Of a stretch of 64,000 nt of DNA, positions 1 through 12,220 are shown piece by piece. The translations under genes were made by a program, and so were the position numbers. Under the pieces are notes generated by a model. It searched no databases. It saw nothing but the letters and a program-made list of their open reading frames with translations, and was not told the origin of the DNA. Positions within the stretch are counted from its first letter, which is position 1; each line of letters starts with the position of its first letter. Source of the DNA: Ornithoclostridium sp944380285 (GTDB taxonomy: Bacteria > Bacillota > Clostridia > Christensenellales > UBA3700); the NCBI GenBank assembly GCA_963931165.1, contig OZ006985.1, forward strand, positions 186,001 through 250,000, given 5' to 3'.

Positions 1-52
1 CGCGCGCCGCCAGCATCTTCAACCATTGTTTTGTCGTCTGTTCGATCGTCAT
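1..52 (-). CDS. N-terminal fragment of an unidentified protein
   Basis: An ATG at 52 on the minus strand opens a reading frame that runs off the left edge. The 17 visible residues begin MTIEQTTKQWLKML. A good ribosome binding site (AAAGGAGG, about 58-65) lies just upstream, so this is a real start. Too little is present to name the protein. Confidence 0.6.
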   Translation of the reverse strand, partial: MTIEQTTKQWLKMLAAR

Positions 53-185
53 AACATCCTCCTTTGTGCCCGCATTTTCCCGCGAGCGCTTTTGAGAATA
101 TTTTAACTCAAAACTCCGCCTCTCCGCGCCCTTGAAATGTCACATTGCATGCACTTTTCCGACAACGACCGACAAAAAACGGCAT

Positions 186-210
186 AAAAAAACGGCCGCT
201 TACGCGACCG
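186..210 (-). terminator. Rho-independent terminator after the small lipoprotein gene
   Basis: Read on the minus strand, a 7-bp stem (CGGTCGC/GCGGCCG, one G-U pair) closes a GTAA tetraloop and is followed by seven T. It lies about 16 bases after the stop codon of the 226-426 gene. Confidence 0.8.
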
Positions 211-225
211 AACGATCTTCCAACC

Positions 226-426
226 TCAAAGCAACGAAGCGACGCTCGTCACCGACGTCGTCTGCGAAGGCATTGCCGACGTATCCGCCATCGCCGCCAC
301 GCCTATCTCGATGCCCTCGATGTCGTCCGGAAGGGGCGAGTTGCATGCGGCAAAGATCACCGTGCACAACGCCATCGCGACGATCAACATAAGTACGACA
401 AACAGAAAAACGTGTATCCTTTTCAT
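226..426 (-). CDS. Small putative lipoprotein (66 aa)
   Basis: A 66-residue protein with a positively charged start (MKR), a long hydrophobic stretch (about residues 5-26) and a Cys at residue 28 after FAA, which fits a lipoprotein signal peptide with a slightly atypical lipobox. The mature part is only about 39 residues, polar and Ser/Thr-rich. A GGAGG ribosome binding site precedes the ATG, and a terminator follows at 186-210, so it is a monocistronic gene. Function is unknown. It would sit on the outer face of the membrane if lipidated. Confidence 0.6.
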   Translation of the reverse strand: MKRIHVFLFVVLMLIVAMALCTVIFAACNSPLPDDIEGIEIGVAAMADTSAMPSQTTSVTSVASLL

Positions 427-569
427 ACTGCCTCCGAGTTTTCTATACTATATCATATTATTGCGCAAAAGGCAAATCATCGATACATCAAAAATTTTTC
501 CTTTACAAATTTTCAAACATTTGAACACTATTCCCCATCTGTGTCTTTTCGTACTCGATCGTCATGCCG

Positions 570-773
570 GTTCCGGTGCAAGCCGGCGTGGTCGTGCCGG
601 TGCGAGCCGACGTGGTCGTGCCGGTGCGACCGGCGGCGGAGTTGGGGTGAGTTGCCATTATCCTCTTATCAGACTTTAAGTTTCGTGCAAGTTTTGTGCC
701 GGTGCGACCGGCGGCGGAGTTGGGATGAGTTGCCATTATTCTCTTGTCAAACTTTAAGTTTCGTGCTAGTTTT
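570..773. repeat. Tandem repeats: 24-bp units, then two 78-bp units
   Basis: From about 570 to 620 a roughly 24-bp unit (core CCGGTGC..GCCG.CGTGGTCGTG) occurs twice and leads into a 78-bp unit at 618-695 that is repeated at 696-773 with few changes. Both 78-bp copies contain GTTGCCATTAT and CTTTAAGTTTCGTGC. An in-frame reading on the minus strand (503-778) gives a low-complexity Thr/Gly/Ala peptide without a ribosome binding site, so I treat this as non-coding. Confidence 0.75.
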
Positions 774-1150
774 GTCAAGTGATGATGTCAATTATTTTTA
801 TATTTCTATCAAATTGGTAGCCACGTCCGCATTTTATGTCGGCTGCGAAACAATTAGATCAACAGAACTAAGCAGTTTTAAGTGAGCGACTTGCGATGAT
901 TTTGCGGTGAAGTCGGACTGCGTTGATTTTTTCGCAGTTTTAAGTTTTGTCAAGAGACGGTGTCAATTATTTTTATCAAATTGGTAGTTGTGATCCGCTG
1001 AAGACCGCACAGACCGGTGCGCATTTGCGCCGCTGCAATATAGCAACCATAAAAACAATCCAAATTATAAGTCGGTTGCGAAACAATTGGATTAACAGAA
1101 CCATGCAGTATTGGGCGAGCGACTTGCGATGATTTTGCGGTGAAGAGGTT
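774..1150. repeat. Diverged direct duplication
   Basis: 774-912 and 948-1146 share several blocks in the same order: GTCAATTATTTTTAT.., ATCAAATTGGTAG, GTCGG(C/T)TGCGAAACAATT, and GAGCGACTTGCGATGATT followed by TTGCGGTGAAG. The second copy has an insertion of about 60 bp after the first block. This is an old duplication. No coding capacity is evident. Confidence 0.7.
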
Positions 1151-1200
1151 GTCCGCTGTACCTCAATGGTACGCGGGCGTTCTCTGAAACGCAAAAGCGC
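1072..1200 (-). repeat. Dispersed repeat element, copy 1
   Basis: Read on the minus strand from 1200 to 1072, this stretch aligns with plus-strand 13952-14075. The best conserved core is CGCGTACCATTGAGGTAC. Flanking blocks also match in order (CTTTTGCG, CGCAAAAT, TCGC..AATGCTTCGTG-like, TCTAAT/TCCAAT). A partial third copy is at 838-912. Function is unknown. Confidence 0.6.
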
Positions 1201-1314
1201 GCAAACAAGCCGCCCAAGACGGCGAGTTGTGCCGCGCCGCAAAGCGAGCGCGGAACAAAACTGTTCCGCGCGGCGCAAAGGTGTGCCGTTATGTGCGCGT
1301 CTTGCCGGTATGCC

Positions 1315-1735
1315 GGTTACCAAAAGAAAAAAGCGACAGCTTTTGCTATCGCTTCTTTTGGTAACCGGCAACGTCCTACCCTCCCAAGTCGTGTCCAAGT
1401 GAGATACCAGACGCTCGCGCTTGGTTCTTCCCTCATTCTTCCTTCTTCTTACGCTCGCTATTCCGTACTGAATTGCGACTCGGGAGGGACGTTGCCTTGT
1501 TGTTCCCAAAAGAAAAAAGCGACAGCTTTTGCTATCGCTTCTTTTGGTAACCGGCAACGTCCTATTCTCCCAGGTCGTGTCCAAGTGAGATACCAGACGC
1601 TCGCGCTTGGTTCTTCCCTCATTCTTCCCTCTTCTTACGCTCGCTATTCCGTACTGAGTTGCGACTCGGGAGGGACGTTGCCTTTTGTAACCAAAAAGAG
1701 AGACAGCTAGAACTGTCTCTCTTTTTTGGTAACCG
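1315..1735 (-). terminator. Array of three terminator hairpins with 5S 3'-end copies
   Basis: Three hairpins with outer arms GGTTACCAAAA/TTTTGGTAACC lie at about 1315-1366, 1503-1553 and 1687-1735. The first two share the inner stem AAGCGATAGC-AAAA-GCTGTCGCTT followed by T-runs. The third has a different inner stem (AGAGAGACAGTT-CTAGC-type). The first two lie in a 184-bp tandem repeat (1320-1503, 1504-1687). Each unit carries a copy of the 5S 3' end, partly inverted on the other side of the hairpin. Transcription leaving the 5S gene would meet all three hairpins in turn. Confidence 0.75.
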
Positions 1736-1847
1736 GCAACGTCCTACCCTCCCAAGTCGTGTCCAACTCAGTACTCTCGGCGCAGAAGGGCTTAACTGCT
1801 GTGTTCGGGATGGGAACAGGTGTTTCCCCTTCGCCATTGTCACCGGT
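1733..1847 (-). rRNA. rrf: 5S ribosomal RNA
   Basis: About 115 nt on the minus strand, starting CCGGTGACAATGGCG and ending GTTGCCGG, so the two ends pair. The conserved CCATCCCGAACACAG loop region is present near 1800-1820. It lies 75 nt after the 23S gene in the usual 16S-23S-5S order. The 3' end runs directly into the terminator hairpin at 1687-1735. Confidence 0.95.
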
Positions 1848-1921
1848 ATCGTTGAATGTCTTTTCGCACATTCACAACTGCATAGTATCTTTTCTTTTGG
1901 CCCGACATAGTCTTGTCATGT

Positions 1922-6636
<4,715 letters not shown>

Positions 6637-6794
6637 ATCTCTAACTCTTTCTCTCAAATTGACTTCGTGTAGTTTTTTGTACACTTACTCTCTGAAAAGA
6701 AACAGTTTTTGTCACGTTTGTGCCTCAACCGTTCCCTTCCTTCCTATTCGCGTTTTCAATGTTCTTGCCATCGCCTTTCCGCGACAGCCTCACC

Positions 6795-6823
6795 ATAATA
6801 CCACAGGCTTCCTTTGTTGTCAA
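6795..6823 (-). promoter_or_regulatory. rRNA operon promoter P2
   Basis: On the minus strand, TTGACA (6818-6823) and TATTAT (6795-6800) are separated by 17 bp. This places transcription start about 150 nt upstream of 16S. Confidence 0.8.
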
Positions 6824-6929
6824 CAAAAATTTCAATGTTTTTGAAAGTTTTTTGAAAATCTTTCATCAGCTTTGAATTTTCGTCCCGACAACGCCGAGAA
6901 AACGCCCGCTCTCTCACGGTGGGAACATT

Positions 6930-6958
6930 AATATACCACATATTCTTTGCAAATTCAA
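6930..6958 (-). promoter_or_regulatory. rRNA operon promoter P1
   Basis: On the minus strand, TTGAAT (6953-6958) and TATATT (6930-6935) are separated by 17 bp. Tandem promoters are usual for rRNA operons. The region is AT-rich, which would suit an UP element. Confidence 0.6.
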
Positions 6959-6989
6959 GAGGTTTTTCGAAAATTTTACAAAACTTTTC

Positions 6990-7013
6990 AAAAAATCGCG
7001 ACACTGCCGCGAT
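6990..7013 (-). terminator. Terminator after the 10-TM permease gene
   Basis: On the minus strand, a 6-bp stem ATCGCG/CGCGAT with a 7-nt loop is followed by a run of T. It isolates the permease gene from the rRNA promoters downstream. Confidence 0.65.
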
Positions 7014-7068
7014 CTTATGCGTTCTTCTTCCTATATATAATAAGCTATACAATAATCATATGCCGCTG

Positions 7069-8103
7069 TCACGGCATCGGCAGTTCGCCGAACGAAAAGA
7101 TCGCCGACACGATGTAGCCGCATGCGACCGAGATCGCAAACATCGCCCCGAAGATCGCAAAACTGCGTTTGAGATGCGCTCTGTCTTTGAACAGCACCGC
7201 AAAGCCAAGCCCCGCATTCATCAGCAGACCGCCCAGCGTCGCGCCGAAACCCAACCCACCGAGCAGATAGAGATCGCTGATCACGACCGACGACGCGCAA
7301 TTGGGGATCGCCCCCACGACCACGGCGACAAGCGGCGCGACATATCTGTTGGCGGACAAAAAGTCTATCAACGCGTCCTCGCCCACCGCGGCGATCAACG
7401 CCCCGAACAATATGTTGACGGCAAGGACGTATGCAAAGATCTTGAGACTGTGCACGAGCGGATGCACAAGGTATTGGCTCACGCGCCTTTTTGTCCTCTC
7501 GGCTTTGCTCTCTTGCGGCTTTGAACGGGCGTCGTTTTCTTTACTTTTTTCGTCTCCGTGTTCGTCATCGCGATGTTCATGTTCATGCTCGGAATGCGGC
7601 GAAGTGCCGTAATCGGGGGTCGTGTCGCCGCTCTCTATACTGTGATTGCAACAGCCGAAATGCACCTCTGGCGCATGCCCGCAATCGGCGTTGTGAGCCT
7701 CGACCTCGCGGCGGCCGCGCACACAGATCGCGTCGGCGGTATAGCCCACGATCAAGCCTATCGCGAACTTGAACGCCAGCAACGGCAGTATATGCAGCGC
7801 CTTGTCGGGATCGGCAAGGAAGATCGGCAGCGCCTCGTCGGAAGTCGCCAAATACACTCCCATCAGCGTGCCGACGGTGATGTGCCTCTTTTGGTAGAGG
7901 TCGGTCGCGACGACGCTGAATCCGCACTGCGGGAACAGTCCGACCGACACCCCGACGAGCGGCGCGACGCGTCCGTTCAGCTTGACCCTGCCGGCAAGGC
8001 GCGGCTCGAGGAGCGCTATCAAAAAGGTGATCGGAAGCAGCACCGCCAGCACCTTGGCGCTGTCGATAGCCGCATCTTTCAATATGTCCCAAAACACATC
8101 CAT
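7069..8103 (-). CDS. Putative 10-TM metal exporter (ArsP_2/putative manganese transporter type)
   Basis: A 344-residue integral membrane protein. It has an internal duplication: the N-terminal half carries GLFPQCGFSVVATDLY and the C-terminal half GAIPNCASSVVISDLY, each followed by a Gly-rich transmembrane segment. Between the halves (about residues 150-205) lies a charged His/Glu/Asp-rich cytoplasmic or external loop that could bind metal. This matches the putative 10-TM heavy-metal efflux family (Pfam ArsP_2), sometimes annotated as a manganese transporter. The substrate is inferred, not shown. AAGGTGAGAGG precedes the ATG, and a terminator follows at 6990-7013. Confidence 0.75.
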   Translation of the reverse strand: MDVFWDILKDAAIDSAKVLAVLLPITFLIALLEPRLAGRVKLNGRVAPLVGVSVGLFPQCGFSVVATDLYQKRHITVGTLMGVYLATSDEALPIFLADPDKALHILPLLAFKFAIGLIVGYTADAICVRGRREVEAHNADCGHAPEVHFGCCNHSIESGDTTPDYGTSPHSEHEHEHRDDEHGDEKSKENDARSKPQESKAERTKRRVSQYLVHPLVHSLKIFAYVLAVNILFGALIAAVGEDALIDFLSANRYVAPLVAVVVGAIPNCASSVVISDLYLLGGLGFGATLGGLLMNAGLGFAVLFKDRAHLKRSFAIFGAMFAISVACGYIVSAIFSFGELPMP

Positions 8104-8166
8104 CCTCTCACCTTTTCATCGAAAAGCGGCGCTCTTTGGCGCCGCTTGCGTCGATATCCGCTCGTC

Positions 8167-9378
8167 TCACCACCACGAAGTGTCGAACTTTTCCGCCACT
8201 TTGAGATCGTTGAATTGATAGCCGGAGATCACGAAGTTGCCCTTTTGGTCGATCACCGAAAGCGTAGTGCCGTTCTTGACAAGAGCATACCCCATCGTGA
8301 AATCGGTGACCTTGTCGAACACCAATTGTGTGTCGCCGCTCGTGAGTACGTCGCCGTGCGTGTCGATGAACGACCACAGATTGTTCTTCTTGACCGCCGC
8401 GTAGCCGTCGCAGAAATCCCTGACCTGCTGATAGGGTGCGGAATCCTGACCGGCAAGCGCCTTGTCGTTGCGATCGATGAAATACTCGTTGCCGCCCTTT
8501 CGCACCCGTGCGAAGCCGTCGACGAACGTCCCGACCTCGTCGTAGGTCGCCGAGATCTGCATATCGCCGCGCGTGTTCATGAAGCCGTACTTGCCGCCGA
8601 TATAGACAGGCGCGAGCTTGACCTCGTCGCCGAACTCCCCGACCGGGATCGCGCCGGACGTGTCCGCAACGATGCGTATCTCGCCGCGGCGGTCGCCGCC
8701 GTCGTCGATCAGATACCAATAGTCCTCGATGATGCCTTCCTCGTTCTCTTCGACGACGTTGACGAACGCGACGCCGTGCTTGAACTCGGTCACATTGTCG
8801 AACCGACAGTCGATCACTATGCGCCCCGACTCGTTGGCGTAGCCCCACTTGTAGACGGGATAGCCGCTCACCGGATCGGTGCCGACGCGCTGCTGCACCG
8901 GCGTCAGACCGCTGTTGTAGAGCTGCATCTCCTCGACGTCGTTGACCGTGATCTTGAACGGCGCGGTGACAAGCAGCATCAGCAAAATGACGACGATCGT
9001 CGCCAACACGGCAATGATGTATCGATCGGGGACCCTCTTTTTGAAGATCTTCTCGATCACGAAATTTATGCCGCGCGCCATCGCATTGAATGCGGAGACG
9101 ATGTAAGACCAGACCTTGATCCAAAACCGGTCAAAGCCGTTGAGTTTTTTGACGCCCTCGGCAGTCTCGCCTATGCGGATCACGCCGTCGACAGGCGCAC
9201 CCTCCTCTTCGGACGGCACGGCGACGGGAGCGGCGCTCTCTTCCGCAACTTCGGGCGCTGCGACCGCAGGCACGTCGTCGACGGGCGCCGGCCCCCTCTC
9301 TTCGTCGGGGATCAGCGTGACCGCCTGTTCGGGTTGCGCGATGTCTTGCGCTCTTTCGTTTTTCTTCTTTTTGGGCAT
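8167..9378 (-). CDS. Membrane-anchored WG-repeat protein
   Basis: A 403-residue protein. Residues 1-75 are a Lys-rich start and an Ala/Pro/Glu-rich low-complexity stretch. One transmembrane helix spans about 120-140 (IIAVLATIVVILLMLLV). The rest is beta-rich WG/KWG-type repeats (Y-K-W-G-Y-A-N-E, KYGFMNTRGD, SFIDTHGDV, VIDQKGNFV), each about 35-45 residues. WG repeats are a widespread bacterial repeat of unknown biochemical role, often on surface or scaffold proteins. The repeats would lie outside the cell. A second WG-repeat gene occurs at 43223-44194. The ATG is preceded by AAGGAT and a promoter at 9410-9437. Confidence 0.75.
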   Translation of the reverse strand: MPKKKKNERAQDIAQPEQAVTLIPDEERGPAPVDDVPAVAAPEVAEESAAPVAVPSEEEGAPVDGVIRIGETAEGVKKLNGFDRFWIKVWSYIVSAFNAMARGINFVIEKIFKKRVPDRYIIAVLATIVVILLMLLVTAPFKITVNDVEEMQLYNSGLTPVQQRVGTDPVSGYPVYKWGYANESGRIVIDCRFDNVTEFKHGVAFVNVVEENEEGIIEDYWYLIDDGGDRRGEIRIVADTSGAIPVGEFGDEVKLAPVYIGGKYGFMNTRGDMQISATYDEVGTFVDGFARVRKGGNEYFIDRNDKALAGQDSAPYQQVRDFCDGYAAVKKNNLWSFIDTHGDVLTSGDTQLVFDKVTDFTMGYALVKNGTTLSVIDQKGNFVISGYQFNDLKVAEKFDTSWW

Positions 9379-9409
9379 ATCCTTATCCGCCTATACCTGT
9401 ATAATTTAT

Positions 9410-9437
9410 ATTATAGCAGATAGCGCGAAATTTTCAA
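9410..9437 (-). promoter_or_regulatory. Promoter of the WG-repeat gene
   Basis: On the minus strand, TTGAAA (9432-9437), a 16-bp spacer and TATAAT (9410-9415), about 32 nt before the ATG at 9378. Confidence 0.6.
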
Positions 9438-9485
9438 GTGTTTTGAACGGATATGCGCAAATCGTGCGCACGGACGCGAAAAACG

Positions 9486-10439
9486 TCAGTCGCCGTCCGT
9501 CTTCAACCCTCCTTCGTAGTTACCGAATGCGATCAATTCGAAAGTCTTTTGACAATCTGCGAAGATGTTGTCGACGATCTCGCCGCCGAGCGCGGCGTTT
9601 GCGCCTTCGTCGGGCAGCGAAACGTCCGCCTCTATCGCTGCGGCACACCTCGAAAAGACGTTGTTGAACACATGCGCCTCTCCGTCCGACGGCTCGATCG
9701 CGACCGCCTTTTCAAAGCCGGCAAAGTCGCACTCGTCCAACGTCAAACTCGAAAAACCTCTCGCCGCAAGGCATGCGGTCGCCGGCTCGGCGGACGGGTC
9801 GCATGCGAACGTGCAAGAGACGGCGGAAAACTCCGCTCCCTCTCCGACTTCGACGCATATCCCGCCCTCGCGGGCGGCGAATGCAGCGCCCTTGACGCTC
9901 AGCGATCCTCCCTCGAAGACCCGTGCTCCGCACAGCTCGGTACGTCCTATCGCCTCGATCTTCAAAATGCCGTTTACGGACACGGGCACCGAAAATCTGC
10001 CGCACACCGCGACCGATGTCGGCTGCTCGGAAGACGCCGCGAGCGCAAGTCTTTCATCCCCTTCTCCCGCGCCGTCCGAAAAGATGATCTCGTCGTACAC
10101 GGTCAGCTCGAACGACGCCTCTTTGCGCGTCCTTTCGGAGCGCACGGCGACGGTCGTCTCCCCCGCCGCGAGCGCGGTGACCACGCCCTGTTCGTCGATC
10201 GTCGCGACGGCTTCGTTTGAGCTTGAAAACACCGCGTCGTCGATCGAACCGGCGGGGCGTATCTCGACATAGTATCGCCTCTCTTCGCCGACTTGCAGGC
10301 GATCGAACGTACAGTTGAACTCCATCCTCTTCGTCAGATCCGCGTCCGTCAGCGGCGGCATCGACGCACAGCCGCACAGCGCCGCAGACAGCGCGATTAC
10401 CGCGACGAGCGCGGCGATTATCGGTATCGTCTTGTTCAT
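9486..10439 (-). CDS. Lipoprotein with Big_2-like Ig domain and beta-helix-like region
   Basis: A 317-residue protein. I start it at the ATG at 10439 rather than further upstream, because GAGGAGGAACAAG is just before it and the signal peptide then begins properly. Residues 1-24 end in the lipobox LCGC (Cys24). Residues about 45-115 resemble a bacterial Ig-like group 2 domain (SSSNEAVATIDEQGVVTAL..GETTVAV). The C-terminal half has short imperfect repeats (LTVSGN-like, FAGFEKAV, VFNNVFSRC) as in right-handed beta-helix proteins. It is likely exported and surface-attached. The ligand is unknown. It is divergent from the SDR operon. Confidence 0.75.
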   Translation of the reverse strand: MNKTIPIIAALVAVIALSAALCGCASMPPLTDADLTKRMEFNCTFDRLQVGEERRYYVEIRPAGSIDDAVFSSSNEAVATIDEQGVVTALAAGETTVAVRSERTRKEASFELTVYDEIIFSDGAGEGDERLALAASSEQPTSVAVCGRFSVPVSVNGILKIEAIGRTELCGARVFEGGSLSVKGAAFAAREGGICVEVGEGAEFSAVSCTFACDPSAEPATACLAARGFSSLTLDECDFAGFEKAVAIEPSDGEAHVFNNVFSRCAAAIEADVSLPDEGANAALGGEIVDNIFADCQKTFELIAFGNYEGGLKTDGD

Positions 10440-10505
10440 CTTGTTCCTCCTCTTCCTCTTTCTCGGTTTAGTGTGCATTATTTGAATAAAAATTTGAAAA
10501 AGTGA

Positions 10506-10534
10506 TTGAAAATGCGATACATATATGATATAAT
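10506..10534 (+). promoter_or_regulatory. Promoter of the SDR operon
   Basis: TTGAAA (10506-10511), a 17-bp spacer and TATAAT (10529-10534), about 40 nt before the ATG at 10576, which has CGGAGGAATT as ribosome binding site. Confidence 0.8.
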
Positions 10535-10575
10535 AAATCAAACGGCAAACACCGGACCACACTATCGGAGGAATT

Positions 10576-12159
10576 ATGAACAAGAAAGTTGTGTTTATCA
10601 CCGGAGCTTCCGGCTCGATGGGCAGCCAAGTGCTCAAGAGCGTCATGGAGACCGGCAAGTTCAAGAGCATCATCCTGCTCAGAGACAAGCCTTCCAACCA
10701 AAAGCTCGCGGCAAAACTTCAAAAGAAGTACGGCGAAGACCTCGAAGTCGTCATGGGCGATCTCGACAGCGATCAGAATTGCGCGTACTGCGTCGACCGC
10801 AGCGACTATGTCATCCACTGCGCCGCCGTCATCCCGCCCAAGTCGGACCACAATCCCAAGTCCGCAAAGAAGGCGAACTTCGACGGCACCTGCAAGCTGA
10901 TCGACGCCATCCGCAATTCCAAGAGGGCGAACGAGATCAAGTACGTTCACATCGGTACGATCGCGGAGTACGGCAACAGAGACTGGAAACACCCCTGGGG
11001 CCGCGTCGGCGATCCGCTCATGCCGAGCGTCTATGACTTCTATGCGATCACCAAGCTGCGCGCGGAGAGATATCTTCTCGACAACCCGCCGCCGAACTGG
11101 GTGGTGCTGCGTCAATCCGGCGTTTTGCACGACAATCTGTTCAAGAACAATATGGCGGACGGTCTGATGTTCCACACCTGCTGGAACGTCCCCATCGAGT
11201 GGGCGACCGCACGCGATTCCGGCGTCCTCATCCGCAACCTCGTCGTCAAGGACAGCGAGGGCACGCTCAAGGACGGCTTCTGGCAGAACATCTACAACAT
11301 CGGCAACGGCGAGACCTGCCGTGTGACCGGCTATGAGACCATGGCTGCCGGCTTCGGCATCATGGGCGCTCGCGTCGAGCAGTTCTTCAAGCCCAACTGG
11401 AACGCGTACCGCAACTTCCACTGCTTCTGGTACTACGATTCCGACAAGCTCAACGACTATCTCGACTTCCGCAACGAGACTTGGGAAGACTTCTGGAAGA
11501 ACATGGCGAAGCTCAACTGGTACTTCAAGCTGGGCGCGATCGTTCCCAAGAGCCTGATCAGCAAACTTGCGATCCAAAGACTGTTCAAGGATTCCAACGC
11601 TCCCAAGTTCTGGGTCAACCACGGTCTCACGGGACGTGTCACCGCTTTCTACGGCGGCATGGACAAGTTCAACGAGATCGGCGAGGATTGGAGCAAATTC
11701 CCCGTCTTCTGCAAGAACGAGATCAAGGACGCGGACGGCAACGTCGTCGATTACGAGGAGCGTCGCGACATCAAGAACGCGCACAAGTACCTGCTCTCCC
11801 ACGGCTATGACGAGTCCAAGCCGGACAGCGAGCTCGGCTTTGAGGACATGCAGCAAGCCGCGGAGTTCAGAGGCGGCAAGTGCCTGTCCCCCGACATGAA
11901 GAAGGGCGACCTCTACACCAAGATCAAGTGGCAGTGCCACAACGGTCATGTGTTCGAGTCCTCTCCGTTCACCGTCCTCAAAGCGGGTCACTGGTGCCCC
12001 GAGTGCTGCCAGCCCGCTCCGTGGAACTTCGACGAGCTGTCCAAGCACATCCCCTTCTTCGCACAGGTCTGGTACGACACCCACGACCCGTCCGAGAACA
12101 ACTTCTACGACGAGAATTGCTACAAGGACATTCTCGAAGCGGAAAAAGACAAGAAGTAA
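10576..12159 (+). CDS. SDR-family NAD(P)-dependent epimerase/dehydratase with C-terminal zinc-ribbon-like domain
   Basis: A 527-residue extended SDR. The Rossmann nucleotide-binding loop TGASGSMG is at residues 9-16, a conserved Asp-containing VVMGDLDS follows, and the YxxxK pair appears as YAITK near residue 156. After the SDR part (about 1-340), a helical linker leads to a C-terminal segment with WQCHNGHVF and HWCPECC, a four-Cys, two-His pattern like treble-clef zinc ribbons. That is an unusual addition for an SDR. The substrate is unknown. The next gene (12221) is a second SDR in the same direction, so the two may act together on one nucleotide-sugar or related substrate. Confidence 0.75.
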   Translation: MNKKVVFITGASGSMGSQVLKSVMETGKFKSIILLRDKPSNQKLAAKLQKKYGEDLEVVMGDLDSDQNCAYCVDRSDYVIHCAAVIPPKSDHNPKSAKKANFDGTCKLIDAIRNSKRANEIKYVHIGTIAEYGNRDWKHPWGRVGDPLMPSVYDFYAITKLRAERYLLDNPPPNWVVLRQSGVLHDNLFKNNMADGLMFHTCWNVPIEWATARDSGVLIRNLVVKDSEGTLKDGFWQNIYNIGNGETCRVTGYETMAAGFGIMGARVEQFFKPNWNAYRNFHCFWYYDSDKLNDYLDFRNETWEDFWKNMAKLNWYFKLGAIVPKSLISKLAIQRLFKDSNAPKFWVNHGLTGRVTAFYGGMDKFNEIGEDWSKFPVFCKNEIKDADGNVVDYEERRDIKNAHKYLLSHGYDESKPDSELGFEDMQQAAEFRGGKCLSPDMKKGDLYTKIKWQCHNGHVFESSPFTVLKAGHWCPECCQPAPWNFDELSKHIPFFAQVWYDTHDPSENNFYDENCYKDILEAEKDKK

Positions 12160-12162
12160 AAA

Positions 12163-12201
12163 TTTTGAAGGATCGGGCGCACACCGCGCTTGATCCTTCA
12201 C
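12163..12201 (+). other. Hairpin between the two SDR genes
   Basis: GAAGGATC and GATCCTTC form an 8-bp inverted repeat with extra GCGC pairing inside, about 20 nt before the second SDR start. There is no T-run, so it may be an mRNA processing or stability element rather than a terminator. Confidence 0.45.
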
Positions 12202-12220
12202 TTATCATAAAGAGGTGAAT

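Larger units (their letters stand above)
427..1732. other. Repeat-rich region without convincing genes
   Basis: About 1.3 kb between the small lipoprotein gene and the 5S rRNA gene. All open frames here are repeat-derived or lack start signals. It holds 24-bp and 78-bp tandem repeats (570-773), a diverged duplication (774-1150), a dispersed element shared with 13952-14075, and a terminator array (1315-1735). Each is listed separately. Confidence 0.7.

Noticed and set aside
570..773. CRISPR array
   Set aside because: The repeats are directly adjacent and of two lengths (24 and 78 bp), without unique spacers. No cas genes are present.
503..778. Minus-strand repeat peptide (91 aa)
   Set aside because: Its repeats reflect the DNA tandem repeats. 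No ribosome binding site or promoter was found, so it is not called as a gene.
145..885. Plus-strand frame of 246 aa near the left end
   Set aside because: It overlaps the small lipoprotein gene on the opposite strand and the repeats at 570-773. It has no ribosome binding site.
7558..9423. A 621-residue plus-strand frame
   Set aside because: It is antisense to the permease and WG-repeat genes, Arg/His-rich, and has no supporting motif.
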